Source: Aegilops tauschii subsp. strangulata (lineage: Eukaryota > Streptophyta > Magnoliopsida > Poales > Poaceae). From it: a stretch of DNA of 64,000 nt. The notes under the pieces are model-generated. The model searched no databases. It had not been told where the DNA came from and saw nothing but the letters and a program-made list of their open reading frames with translations. This document shows, one piece after another, positions 11,016 to 21,226 of this stretch. The stretch is from NCBI RefSeq assembly GCF_002575655.3, contig NC_053037.3, positions 142,487,207-142,551,206 on the forward strand, given 5' to 3'. A program made the position numbers and the translations under genes. Positions within the stretch are counted from its first letter, which is position 1. Each line of letters starts with the position of its first letter.

Positions 11016-11349
11016 TACAAAGAGTTTGAGCTGCTTTTTAGCATTCCTGTACATTGCAATCAAAGACACAGGCCTTGCAATTCATAGACACTCAAAACAA
11101 TCGATGATTATGCATCTCAGCGATTCACATGTCAGAGCCAATATTTACTTCACAACTAAACAATAAAGAAAAATCGATCGATGCTACTGACAGCAAAGGG
11201 CGTCCCATTCGAAAATATCAAACATATGTCTTCTTGCTAACATCAATGAGCAAAATTTGACAAGGTTGTCCCATTCCAAAATGTCAAATGCGTGTTGTTT
11301 GGCGTACATCAATGAGCAAACTTTGACAAGGTTTCCCCATTCCAAAATA

Positions 11350-12660
11350 TCAAATGCCTACGATTGTGGAATGGGCAGGGTTTGCCATCAGTTCGGACAT
11401 TGACATGGCACCTCGTGCTAAATAAACCAGCTGTTCTTTTTGTGCAGTTCCACCAAATTCGCGCATAGCTTGTATGATTTCGCCTTTATATGCTGCAACA
11501 CCTTGAACATATCGGCACCTCCTTTCTTGTGGTGGAAATGAATGATTCGATGTATTCATGAACATTTTGTGCAGTTCCCATTGAAATCAAGCTGAGCACC
11601 CCTGTTTGCACAAATACAAAATCAGTGTTTACTATAAAGCAAACTGTACTATGAATTGACAGTTGAAACAGGCACCTACATGGTCCATGTAGAGCACACT
11701 TTAAAAAAATGGAACTCACCGGAAAGAATCCTAGAACAACATTGTACTTGCGCATCACAGCAAAAAAGATGGAGATCTGTTAGTCCTTCCAAGCTGAAGT
11801 TAGTTTGGTCTTGTGGGGAGTAATGTAACCATCCTTCAACTGCTCCTTCTGATGGGAAGATAGACAGGGAGTCTTCATCCTGGCATAATCGGAACTAGTC
11901 ACTTCACATACTCCATATTCTTCTTCAGAGGAGGATGATCCTGTTGTGCAAAGACAAGAGGACAACTAAATTCTAGCATCCCTATTTGCTCGAAAAAAAA
12001 GGAAAGGAAATATTTAAAATAGCACAGATGAAGCACTTCTCAAGGACAATACCACTTTCTCATGGCATCAAATCAGTGGCAAAACAATTGCTCGTTCTAG
12101 CCATAGCAATAAATTAAGATGCAAAACTATATCATTACTTGTGTCATCACAGTTCCAGTGCTTCATTATAGCACCGGGAGTTGATTTTTGTTTTTCTTCC
12201 GCTTGTTCTTCCCCTTCATCACTTGGTTCAATAACAGGCAAGCTTCGCCTTCAATGTAAGATTTTGGATGTCAATTAGGGAGCACAAGTATAGCACTAAA
12301 CAACAACATTAATTTTCTGATGAAAGTGGCAAAATACAGGCCAAAAGTTGTGCAATATCCTTATCTTACCTCAATGGGATATTACGGTGCACATACAGAT
12401 TGGAAGTCTTGTCTCCATTTGTGCAGTTCATTAAATCAAGCAACAATACCGTACAAGTAGCACAACATATGAAAGCACACTGCACAATCATGTGAAAGAA
12501 GGCTAGTACAGACCTCTCATGACGCGGAATTCAAACAACTCACAAGAAGAAGATCTAAACCAAATTTGCCAACATGGATAGGAAGTAAGATCTCCTCTTG
12601 TGCAGTTCCACTAAGATCAAGCAATCAAGCAACGTTGTCGGTGTGACATTCTGGTTGAAC
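11350..12660 (-). pseudogene. Minus-strand exon cluster of cassette copy A, one exon weakly B3-like
   Basis: Two exons are well supported by splice signals. The first, 11941-11720, has acceptor ACAACAG and donor CCG/GTGAGT. The second, 11601-11502, has acceptor GCAAACAG and donor AAG/GTGTTG. The first encodes an acidic stretch and then 'ISIFFAVMRKYNVV', which resembles the start of REM-type B3 DNA-binding domains (compare the family pattern I/V-F-V-A-V-M-x-K-x-N-V). It has one in-frame stop. The second encodes 'GTAQNVHEYIESFIST'. Related exon-like pieces sharing the minus-strand core TTGAT...AACTGCACAAA lie near 12410 and 12605, and again at 16150 in copy B. The B3 call is tentative. Confidence 0.4.
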
Positions 12661-12975
12661 TGCACAAAACACTCTTAAAACAAAAGTGTTTTGTGCAGTG
12701 CAACAAAAGGTCACAATAGTAACGAGGTGAAGTAGATAACCTGTTTACACAGAGGTGCAAAGGAAACAACAAGTGGTCAATAACGGTGGATGACAGATAA
12801 GCCAAAAAAAAGAAGCATCTAACTTATCTAATTGGGAAATAAAGCAAGACAATAGCATTCTCAAACGGTGGCATTGATTCATATTAACAGAGAGATTATA
12901 TTAACAATAAAATTCATTAAACATGTAATTTGCTTTTAACTGTGGCATTGCATCAATTTTCCAGCGGCATTATTA
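12661..12975. other. AT-rich stretch, nothing recognised
   Basis: No conserved frame, repeat or element end was seen. It is probably intron or spacer of the minus-strand gene of copy A. Confidence 0.3.
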
Positions 12976-13319
12976 GAGGGTGTTTGTGTACAGGGACTTT
13001 TTGTGTAGGGACTAAAAAAAGTCCCTTTCAGTCCCATCTAAACCAAACATGAGGGACTTTTAGGGACTAAAAGTGGGCATTTGAGACTAAATAAAGAAGA
13101 CCCCGAGGGAGAGTCTTTTTGGTACTTTTTCCAACAGTTGCCCCTGCCCCACATCACACCTTATCTCTATTAGTTCATTACTAGGGGTAACATAGTCTTT
13201 TAGCATGTCATTTAATAACCTCTAGTCCATGTATAGTCCTTGGAACCAAGCAGGTAGGGACTAGGGACTTTTTAGTTGGGACTAAAAAAAGTCCTAGGAC
13301 TTTTTAACCAAACAGGGCC
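12976..13319. mobile_element. Tourist/Harbinger-like MITE (344 bp)
   Basis: The left end is GAGGGTGTTTGTGTACAGGG and the right end complement is GGCCCTGTTTGGTTAAAAAG. Both ends are followed by GGACTTTTT/AGTCC repeats. A TTA duplication flanks it (12973-12975 and 13320-13322), as known for PIF/Harbinger MITEs. Confidence 0.75.
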
Positions 13320-13639
13320 TTAGATTAACAACAGCTAAAGAGTTGCACGGGACAATGGACTCACCATCACCATGTGCATCTACCGATGTATGAAGGGGTG
13401 ATGCACAGTCTATTGCAACAAACAACAAACAACCAAGGAGCATATTTGTGTTGGTCCCAATTTTGTTATCTTTAGACACCTTTCCCTATGTGAGCGCAGC
13501 AAATCTAGTCCTGCTGAAACTCTACAGCCTTGCCCCCCTAAACAAAAAGATCAGTTCATGACAGATGTGTGTACTGCGTTTGTCATTGTTTTGCCTTTTC
13601 GACCAACGTAGGTGCTGGATAGCCAATCTGTACTAGTAC

Positions 13640-13905
13640 TTTCCCCCTTCCTTTCCTCTTTGAACCACGTCCTAGATTCATGCTATACAACTTTCCCCAC
13701 TAATTTCCACCCTTCCTTTCCTCTTTGAACCATGCCCTAGATTCATGCTATACAACTTTCCCCACTACCTTCCCCCTTCCTTTCCTTTTTGAACCACGTC
13801 CTAGATTCATGCGATACAACTTTCCCCACTACTTCCCCCCATTCCTTTCCTCTTTGAACCACGTCCTAGATTCACGCTATACAACTTTCCCCACTACTTT
13901 TCTGT
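13640..13905. repeat. Tandem repeat, about 4 copies of 64-65 bp
   Basis: GAACCACGTCCTAGATTCATG recurs at 13662, 13727, 13791 and 13856, each followed by CTATACAACTTTCCCCACTA. The frames through it are repeat artefacts. Confidence 0.9.
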
Positions 13906-13956
13906 TTGATCCGACACCAAGATTCGAGTGCAGAAGCGGAAAAAGCCCACATGCAG

Positions 13957-14290
13957 CTAGAGCAATGCATGTGGAATAAGTAAATTATACCTTAAGGTTC
14001 TTGGGGTGTGGTTCGGTGGGCGACCGGAGGCCGTTCCGCCCACACTATGTACGGCAGCGAGGAAGAAGGGGTCAGAGGCCCTCCCGCGCCAGATCCCCTC
14101 CCTCGCCAACGATGACAGCGTTAAGCCTCCTTCCCTTCCCGGCAGACGGATCCTGCCGGCTCTTTGACCAGCAGTGAGGGGAGAGAGAGAGGCCAACGAA
14201 GTCTTGTTTAGATCTGGAGAGGGTGAGTGAGTGTGAAGAGAGCAACTACAAGCGCTGAGGCTCCAGCGTGTATATATATAGTGGAGAGAG
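13957..14290 (-). pseudogene. Promoter and first exon of the minus-strand gene, cassette copy A
   Basis: On the minus strand a TATA stretch (TATATATATA, 14271-14280) is followed by GTTGCTCTCTTCACACTC. Next comes an open region ending at a good donor (CTTAAG/GTATAA, exon end 13991). The same order occurs in copy B at 16720-16375. The encoded peptide is unrecognised and Ser/Leu/Arg-rich. I infer that exons at 12.6-11.4 kb belong to this transcript. Confidence 0.4.
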
Positions 14291-14472
14291 AGTGTGAAGA
14301 GTGCAAACCCTAGAAAACAAGCGCCGAGGCCGAGATCGTATAGCTCCGTATCCATCCATTTTGACCCGTCAAAGAATCCTCCTGGCACCGCCCCAGATCA
14401 CTTTCTCTCTCTGTCATGCAGGGCCTACCTGTCATTGGGTGGAAGAAAGAAGTCGAACAAAAACAAAATTAT

Positions 14473-14546
14473 GCTCAAGTGTGGTTATCGAACCCGAGAC
14501 CTCTAGTTTGATGAGCGAACAGGCTAACTAGCTACACCACCTTCAC
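14473..14546 (-). other. Degenerate tRNA-like sequence (possible SINE or tRNA pseudogene)
   Basis: The minus strand shows an A-box-like GGTGTAGCTAGTTAGCC, an anticodon-like CTCATCA stretch and a B-box GGTTCGATAACC at tRNA spacing. The T and acceptor stems do not pair properly, so this is not a functional tRNA. No poly(A) tail was seen. Confidence 0.3.
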
Positions 14547-15196
14547 ATTATGTTTAATGAGAGGAAAATAACCTTTTATATATTCCTGCATTCCTTTGAC
14601 AAGCATGCCATGTTTTTTTTGCGTGGGAGTCATTGGGATTTAAATCATAATCATGTCATGTGGCTTTGGTGGTAAGGTCTTTTGGGATTTAAAGCAGTGT
14701 TGGTAGTACAGAAATAATGCAGCCTTAGTCACCTTACCTATCTCCACGTAGTATGTTGGGTCCCACCAGTCAGAGGGTGAAACAAACAAATTAATAAGAA
14801 AAATGTTAGTACGCGAAATACAAATTAATATAATTTTTTGTGACATGCATGAACATTTTGTTAGTTCAATCTATGGTCAAAATTTGACACGAAATACAAT
14901 GGGGACCAATAAACCAGGATGGAGGTAGTACGCTAAGTTTGCCGTCGGAAGCGAGCCTATCTGGCTCTCCTGAGCTAGCAAGGTTTTTCTAGCCCACCCA
15001 AGCTAGCTGGCCCACAAAAGCTAACATATTTTAACAGTTCCAAACGCCTAACCTTGCCCGGCTAGGCTATAAACTGTTCTTGCTAAGGATCCAAACGCTC
15101 GCTAAGTAACTCGCACGATATTCCTATTCTATGAACCTGTGTGTTCGTGTGTGTGTGTGTGTTTAACAACATGTGTGTGTTAGAGAGAGCGGCACA
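14547..15196. other. Spacer between cassette copies, no gene
   Basis: It contains 'GGGTCCCACCAGTCAGAGGG', like the repeat unit near 6990, repeated GCTAGC/GCCCAC words at 14940-15030, and a short GTGTGT run at about 15145-15180. No coding signal. Confidence 0.4.
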
Positions 15197-15538
15197 TCAA
15201 CCTACTCCTACAGAGAGATGGTGTGTAGTGTATGATTTAGCTGCAAGAGTCGGTGCATCCTCTCGTTTCCGGGCATCCGGTCGGGACAGGCGGACTGCTG
15301 CCACGCCCGCTCCTGACCAGCCTGGCCCACCCAAAGCCCCTTCATCGCTCGCACGTGCTTCCCGCCCGAAACGGTCAGCGCCGCTCCAAAGAATCGGTGC
15401 CGCATTCATGCCTGGGCAGAGCGAACGCGACCTCTCACTGGCGCCTGCATTGAAGAGAGAAGCGGATTCAAGAGTGATGGTTGCTTCGTCCGTCCAACTT
15501 ACTGCTGGGTCTATGTGATTTGACGGCTCATTGGCCAT
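15197..15538 (-). pseudogene. Minus-strand ORF, cassette copy B of the 8902-9273 frame
   Basis: An open frame of 113 codons. Its segment 'GADRFGREARASDEGALGG' parallels 'GTDRFGQKARAGEGGDLAG' near 9200, so the two are diverged copies. The conserved C-terminal part of copy A ('TIEQVRPHFDALMAEEL') is not present here. Function unknown. Confidence 0.35.
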
Positions 15539-15918
15539 TATTACTGAGGTGGTAGGACTGCTGGATGTCCCACGCTTTCGGCGAAAGGAGGTACTACTAG
15601 ATTACAATTTTCTCCATTCTTACAGTGGAGGAGTGCGAGAGCAGTGAAAACACACAGGCTCAGTGATTACATGGCCCACCTCACATTATCACCATTTTTT
15701 CTGGACACCGTGCGACACCTAAGTCTTTACATAGTACTAGTATAGTACGTACTGTAATTTATCAGCGAGATAAACTTGTACAATGCTATGAAGCTTCCAG
15801 CTTCTGTTTCATGTATCTTGCATCCAAGGTTGCACGTTGCAACATTTCATCAAATACAAAGGAGACTAACATGCATGCTATTGCATCTCAATGATTGACA
15901 GATCATAGCCAATATGTA
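15539..15918. other. Diverged copy of the 11.0-11.2 kb region
   Basis: 'TATTGCATCTCAATGATTGA' at about 15880 parallels 'TATGCATCTCAGCGATTCA' at 11109, and 'AGCCAATATGTACT' parallels 'AGCCAATATTTACT'. No gene is evident. Confidence 0.45.
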
Positions 15919-16010
15919 CTCCCCTCTGTTCCAAAATAAGTGTATCAACTTTTATGCAAACTTTAGTACAAAGTTGTACTACTACTAAAGTTGACACTTA
16001 TTTTGGAACA
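15919..16010. mobile_element. Stowaway-type MITE (92 bp), right end eroded
   Basis: The left end CTCCCCTCTGTTCCAAAATAA is preceded by TA. The right arm TTATTTTGGAACA is its complement but lacks the final GAGGGAG before TA at 16011. Arms fold around an AAAGTTG...CAACTTT core. Confidence 0.75.
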
Positions 16011-16019
16011 TAAACAGCT

Positions 16020-16724
16020 AAAGAAAAAAACGATCCATGCAGTCCCTAGCCCTTGAACCGTAAACCCTAACTAGGCTTTAATTTGCTGGCAATGTTGGAG
16101 CTTCCGAAGAAATGAAGTTTGCAACCCTTTGATCATCGGATCATTTTGTGCAGTTTCACCAAAATCAAGACGAGCATCCCTGTGGAAAACAAATTGAAGA
16201 AGCGTGATTAGAATAAGATTACTGGGACTAGTTGATGAGACATAAACTCATCACAAATACAGTACGTAGAAGCCAGTAGAGGTATGTGCGGGGCAAAGAA
16301 GTAGAGAAATATCCACATGGAGTGATGTGGGCAGCTGGAGCAGTGGTGCAAGCCGGCTGTAAAGGAAGTTGTACCTGAGGGATGTCGGGACGTAGCTCAA
16401 CCTAGAGGAGGGCGACGGGAGGCGGCAACTGCCCACGTCGTGACAGTGAGCAAGAGACGAAGGCAACCTCACCGGCTTTGTGAGAGAGAACGGCGGGGAC
16501 CCCTGATCGGGACGTGCCAACAATGGGTTTTCGCCGTCGGCGACGGCGACCACATCTACACTAAGCATCCACCCCTTCCCCCGGCGGGCGTGATCCGCCG
16601 GGATGTTAGAGATGTGGCCACAGTCGTTTTGTGCGAGAGAGTGTGAAGAGAGCAACCCTAGCAAGCAACCGTGTAGGCTCGTCCTGGCTATGTATATAGT
16701 GGAGCGGTTTCCTTTTCTCTCCAT
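16020..16724 (-). pseudogene. Minus-strand gene remnant, cassette copy B
   Basis: On the minus strand a TATA-like stretch (16693-16698) precedes GGTTGCTCTCTTCACACTC. An open exon then ends at donor CTCAG/GTACAA (16375). A second exon-like piece near 16180-16130 starts after acceptor TTCCACAG with GGATGCTCGTCTTGATTTTG. That parallels GGGTGCTCAGCTTGATTTCA at 11600 in copy A. Copy B lacks the roughly 2.3 kb found between these parts in copy A. No known domain. Confidence 0.4.
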
Positions 16725-16844
16725 ATGAACCTATTTATATTGTGTATGTGCCACTAAAGGAAAAAAGCTTTATTTATAAATGACGCGACACCGTTCATGC
16801 GTGGTTCCCTACCCTCCATTATTTATAAGTGAGTAACTACTACT

Positions 16845-16985
16845 AGACGCGTCAAATTATCACGTGGGCTGCATCATCTTACAGAAATGAGCTCCACCGT
16901 GTCACGTGTGTGGTTGGGGAAGACGCAAAGAGTGCTACTAGTACACTACGTGCGTGGATGTGTGCACCTCTTCTCTTCGAGCATG
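16845..16985 (+). repeat. Direct repeat, copy 1
   Basis: It shares 'ACAGAAATGAGCTCCACCGT', 'CACGTGGGCTGC' and 'GCACCTCTTCTCTTCG' in the same order with 18533-18665. The copies are about 1.7 kb apart. Confidence 0.8.
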
Positions 16986-17394
16986 GTTATTGAAAGTATA
17001 GCCCACTACAGTACTACCACACGGTTATTATATATGGGCAAAGAGTATAGACAGTAATAATGACTAATAAGCCGTGAAATCACGAGGCCCACCTTTCTCT
17101 ATGTTTGACCGAGGAAGCAGCCATCATTTCACTCCTCGTTGAATATCCATCCACTGCTAACTCCGCGAATAAATAAAAATCTGCTTCTACCTCCCTAGCA
17201 TGGTTAATAATATAGCCATGTCAATCACGACGTAGAAATATCATTCAGTGATACAATAGGGCTGGATCTAAGGCTGGTGATTTTTTTTACTTTGTCTCTT
17301 TCTCTTTTTGTCTCATTTACTCATTTTAAATAGGAGCACGTGTAGAGGATGGCTATTCCTTTCGATGGGACTTCTTCATGGGGTTTAAGACTAA

Positions 17395-17667
17395 GGCTGG
17401 TCATAGTGGGGAGTAACTTAGACTAGTAACATGCTTTTGTTACTAGTCCATGTCACTACCTTCATAATGGGTTGTAACATATAGATGGTAACATACAAAC
17501 CTTCATTAATTGAGACATAGACTCATTTTACCTCGGGGTGTGTTATGTTACAGTAACATATTATGTTACCACAAACATCTCTTCCCTCATTAACTCCATG
17601 CCACATAAGCAAATTTGTCTTGGGATGTGTCATGTTACTACATAAGTTACTCCCACTATGACTAGCC
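17395..17667. mobile_element. Harbinger-like MITE (273 bp)
   Basis: The ends are GGCTGGTCATAGTGGGGAG and CTCCCACTATGACTAGCC, an inverted repeat. TAA flanks both sides (17392-17394 and 17668-17670). Confidence 0.85.
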
Positions 17668-18015
17668 TAAGCAGCTCCGAATTATGCCTGCTACCCACCA
17701 CTCTGAATCGTGCCATCTATGATAGGGAGTAGTCCCATTGCAACAATGAGGTCCACTAGGTCTAGCACGTCCTGTAAGAAGAGACTGTCATGCAAAACAT
17801 ACATCTTGTTGCCTTCTTCCTCGTACAGTACGTACTACTACTACTCGTTCTCCTATAAACCTTGTGCTTGGCATCACCAAAATATTAACCTGGCAATTAG
17901 CTCTTCGCCTCTTCGGGAAGTCGAGCAATAATGGTACTGTAGTATATATCGTTCTGGCTATATGATACCGAATGAATTGATGCATGTCCACCACGTGGGC
18001 GAGGTAGAGTGCGTA

Positions 18016-18207
18016 CTATTACGTCCGTTTCAATATTGACTACATACAGAGAAAAATGAGTGAATCTACACTCTAAAATATGTCTATATCCATCAGTGTT
18101 TGGAGTATGTACTAGTAGTTCATATTGAAATCTATTAAAGGACATATATTCCAAACAATATGATAATCTCTCTAACCAAGGTAGGGATGAGGAGTAAATG
18201 GAGGGAG
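18016..18207. mobile_element. Stowaway-like MITE, left end eroded (about 192 bp)
   Basis: The right end is ATGGAGGGAG followed by TA. The body (GACTACATACAGAG, TGAGTGAATCTACACTCTAA, ATATTCC) matches the layout of common Triticeae Stowaway elements as I remember them. The left terminus (ACGTCCGTTTC) is degenerate. Confidence 0.6.
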
Positions 18208-18216
18208 TAGTAAAAT

Positions 18217-18365
18217 TTTCTCCTCGTCCTGCGAGCCACCGCGCGCGTGGGCGAGGGAGCGGGCGTAAGGCGTAGTAGGCAAGCTTCACCTCATCCTGCA
18301 AGCACACCGCGCCCATGGGCGGGGGAGACGGCGTACTAAGCAAGCTTCTCCTCGTTCTGCGAGTT
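18217..18365. repeat. Tandem repeat, 2.3 copies of about 63 bp
   Basis: CTCCTCGTCCTGCGAG at 18220 recurs in variant form at about 18285 and 18347, with GGCAAGCTT before each later copy. Confidence 0.75.
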
Positions 18366-18532
18366 GACGGGACACATCAAAAGTAATACGCACAGAGCAT
18401 CCCGAGTGTATAGAGCATTGCCTCTAAGGTAGGCCCCACATGGTTTGCCTCTTTTTTAACATAACGCGTCAAGTCACAATTTGTTTGTTCACCCGTGGTA
18501 GACGATCCTCCATCAAGTGGATAACCAGTACA

Positions 18533-18665
18533 CGTGTCAAATTAGCACGTGGGCTGCCTTTTCGTACAGAAATGAGCTCCACCGTGTACCCGCGCAGTTG
18601 TGGTTGGGAAAGAGACGGGAGTACGTGCGCCGTGCGTGCACCTCTTCTCTTCGTGCACGTCCCCC
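18533..18665 (+). repeat. Direct repeat, copy 2
   Basis: Partner of 16845-16985. The segment between the copies contains the two MITEs above. Confidence 0.8.
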
Positions 18666-18839
18666 ACCTACGTGGGTGTGTGTGTGAGAGAGATACAAAC
18701 CTGGACAGATGGCGTGTGTGTTCGTGAGTGTTTTTTGTTTGGGGAGGGGGTTATATCGTGAATGTATTTGTGGGTATATGTATCGATGACATCTCAAACA
18801 AAAATTTGACACATGCAATGTGTGTGAAATAGAGTCCTA

Positions 18840-20040
18840 TTGATATCATATATAGAGGGGGCGATCCATGAGAAGAGAGGGAGGGGTCATAGATATCGAT
18901 AGAGTCGAAGAGAGGATCAAGTGGGTTGGTGCGAGATCGATGAAGAGAGCCATAGAAATTGTGTGTGTGCAAGTCAAAGATATAAGGCGATTGACCTACC
19001 GGAACATCGGGAAGAGGGCAAGTTTGTGTGTGGCAGGGAGACATGACTAGAGCGCTCGATGTATCGGTGTGTGTGGGGGGAGGAGGGGAGAGGCAGATGC
19101 CTAACTAGAGAGGTAGAACGACTCGTATATGTGTTGAGAAGGAGAGACCCAGCTATGTCTTGAGGGAGATCAGTCGACATCCATAGATAACTGAAGGACG
19201 GGAAATAGGTTGGGACAGAGAGAGAGAGAGGAGAGGGGGAGGGAGAAGGGTAGAGTGTTGGATGGGTGATGGGTTGCTTCTCGAAGATGGTGGGAGAGGC
19301 CTACTAGACAAACTGAGGGTAGAACTTCAATATTATCAATAAGAGTGGGGATGTGTTTCTGTGTGTGCCTGTGCATGATAGATGTGTCGGGACGCATGCA
19401 TGGATGATGAAGGGGAACCATGTGTTTGGTAAGCAAACCTAACTAGATCGGTAGATCAATTGTTGTTTGTCGGAGGAAGGGAGAGATATAACTAATGAGG
19501 TAGAACGATCGATGAGTGAAAAAAACGAGTTATAAGGACCTAGCTAGCTATATGTATAGTGAGAGATCGGTCAGTGTACATCCATTTGTTAGAGGAAAAT
19601 AAGGCCCAACGAGACGGATAGACACAGAGAATGGAGCTAGGAGGTGGTGTGAGATGCCGAGCTACTAGCTAGATAGGGGGAGGAGTGTGCGATTCTGAGA
19701 TCGATGAAAAGAGGGGCGAGAGTTTAGACGTGTGTGGGATCGTATGATAGACACGAGGCATGGACACAGAAAGGAGGAGATGGAAGGTGCGTGTGTATGT
19801 TGTAGGCAGACATCTCTGGAGAGGTTTATCGATCGGTGTGTGTCGGGAAGGAGTTGTGGAGATTGTGGGAGAACAACCTAAAAAAAGAATGTGTGCGATG
19901 GATAGAATGCTTAGGGAGGGGGAGGGCGAGGAGGGCGTGTGCATGCACGACTGAAAGTTAGTGCTAGCTACAAAGGTTAGAGGATTGTGTGGGTGTAAAA
20001 GACTAACAAAGATGATAATTTGATATGAAAGTGGATTCAT
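18840..20040. repeat. Purine-rich plus strand with a degenerate repeat of about 395 bp
   Basis: The plus strand is dominated by GAGAGA, GGAGGG and GTGTGTG words for about 1.2 kb. 'GCCTAACTAGAGAGGTAGAACGA' near 19100 and 'CCTAACTAGATCGGTAGATCA' near 19437 correspond. So do 'GAGATCAGTCGACATCCAT' near 19168 and 'GAGATCGGTCAGTGTACATCC' near 19563. No gene is supported; the pyrimidine-rich minus frames are by-products. Confidence 0.5.
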
Positions 20041-20124
20041 ATATTTGAATAGGAGATCATAGTGTTATAAACATATGCATGCATGAATATAGCGGTGATA
20101 CGCGTGCTGTGGTTTTGCACATGT

Positions 20125-20355
20125 TATACCATAATGTGATAATGCATGGCATTTGCAACTCACAGCTAAATGTCGAACAATCTAAACCATACTATACATC
20201 GAACAATCTCACATTTTATTTGAATTTGTGATAATGTGTGGCGTTTGCAGCTTACAACTAAATATCGAACAATCTAAACAATACTATATATCGAAGAATC
20301 TCACATTTTATTTGAATTTGTGGTAATGTGTGGCGTTTGCAACTCACTTCTAAAT
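20125..20355. repeat. Tandem repeat, about 2.5 copies of 92 bp
   Basis: GGCGTTTGCAGC/GCAACTCAC marks recur at 20155, 20247 and 20339. They share CTCACATTTTATTTGAATTTG between copies. Confidence 0.85.
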
Positions 20356-21226
20356 ACTTGTAGGAGTAGGGGGCGGGGCACCATACATTATGTGATAAAC
20401 ACATTATACACATGAGACATGGTTTAGATTATGAAGATCTAGCTAGAGCTTGAAATGTACTGTGATTTGAAATCAACATAAAGTGGATTAAAAAATCGAG
20501 TTCGAGTTCATATAGTACACATAGTTCATATCTAACTCGACATTAATCATGTGGTGTGCTGTGAAGATAATACACAAATGTTGGTTTAACTTGACAATAA
20601 TGATGATTGTAAATCTTATTAAAATAGAGAAACGAATTCAAATGGTTTGACTTCACAAGAATCATTATTGCAGATCTTATTCAAATAGAGAAATGAATTC
20701 AAATTTAATTCATATTGAAGCGGTAGTATATACGTTTGGAATGCACTAAAATGTTCATTTGAGTAGCAGGTTGCATGCATTATACACGTAGGGAAATATT
20801 TTAATTGAACATAACATGATTCAAAGTTTTGAATGGCATTTGTAGTGCGAATTGATTTGGTACAGTACACGGGACTAGACTCTCTTGTCTGGTGCGAATT
20901 GATTTCTCTTTGTTTTTTCATCGACGGAAGTGCGAATTGATTTGGTACAGTACACGTTAGGCTTGTCCAGAAATTTCAACCCGCACCTTGTTACCCCGAA
21001 ATATTTAAGATACTTCTTTGTCTCGTTGTGCTCCGAAAACTCCCTCCAGCTCAACCCATGCCTTGCTATCCCAAAATTACAACGCGCGCGAAAACTCCCA
21101 CCTCCTATGAAATCTCGACTCATGAAATGTCCGTGATACCCCTGAACCGAAAGAACCGCCTAGCACAAATTGGTGGGGGTACTTCCGTAACTTACCCCAC
21201 ATTTCGGACAAGCGGGTCCCTAAGCC
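20356..21226. other. AT-rich stretch with short repeats, no gene
   Basis: GTGCGAATTGATTTGGTACAG occurs at about 20848 and again at 20930, with a partial copy at 20892. 'AATAGAGAAATGAATTCAAA' near 20684 has a partner near 20624. The right part leads into the gene starting at 21227 and may be its promoter. Confidence 0.4.

Noticed and set aside
13957..14388. 143-codon minus frame as a complete protein
   Set aside because: A good splice donor lies inside it and its promoter-like TATA is within the frame; treated as an exon of a broken gene.
17897..18343. 148-codon minus frame
   Set aside because: It runs through a Stowaway MITE and a tandem repeat, so it is a chance frame.
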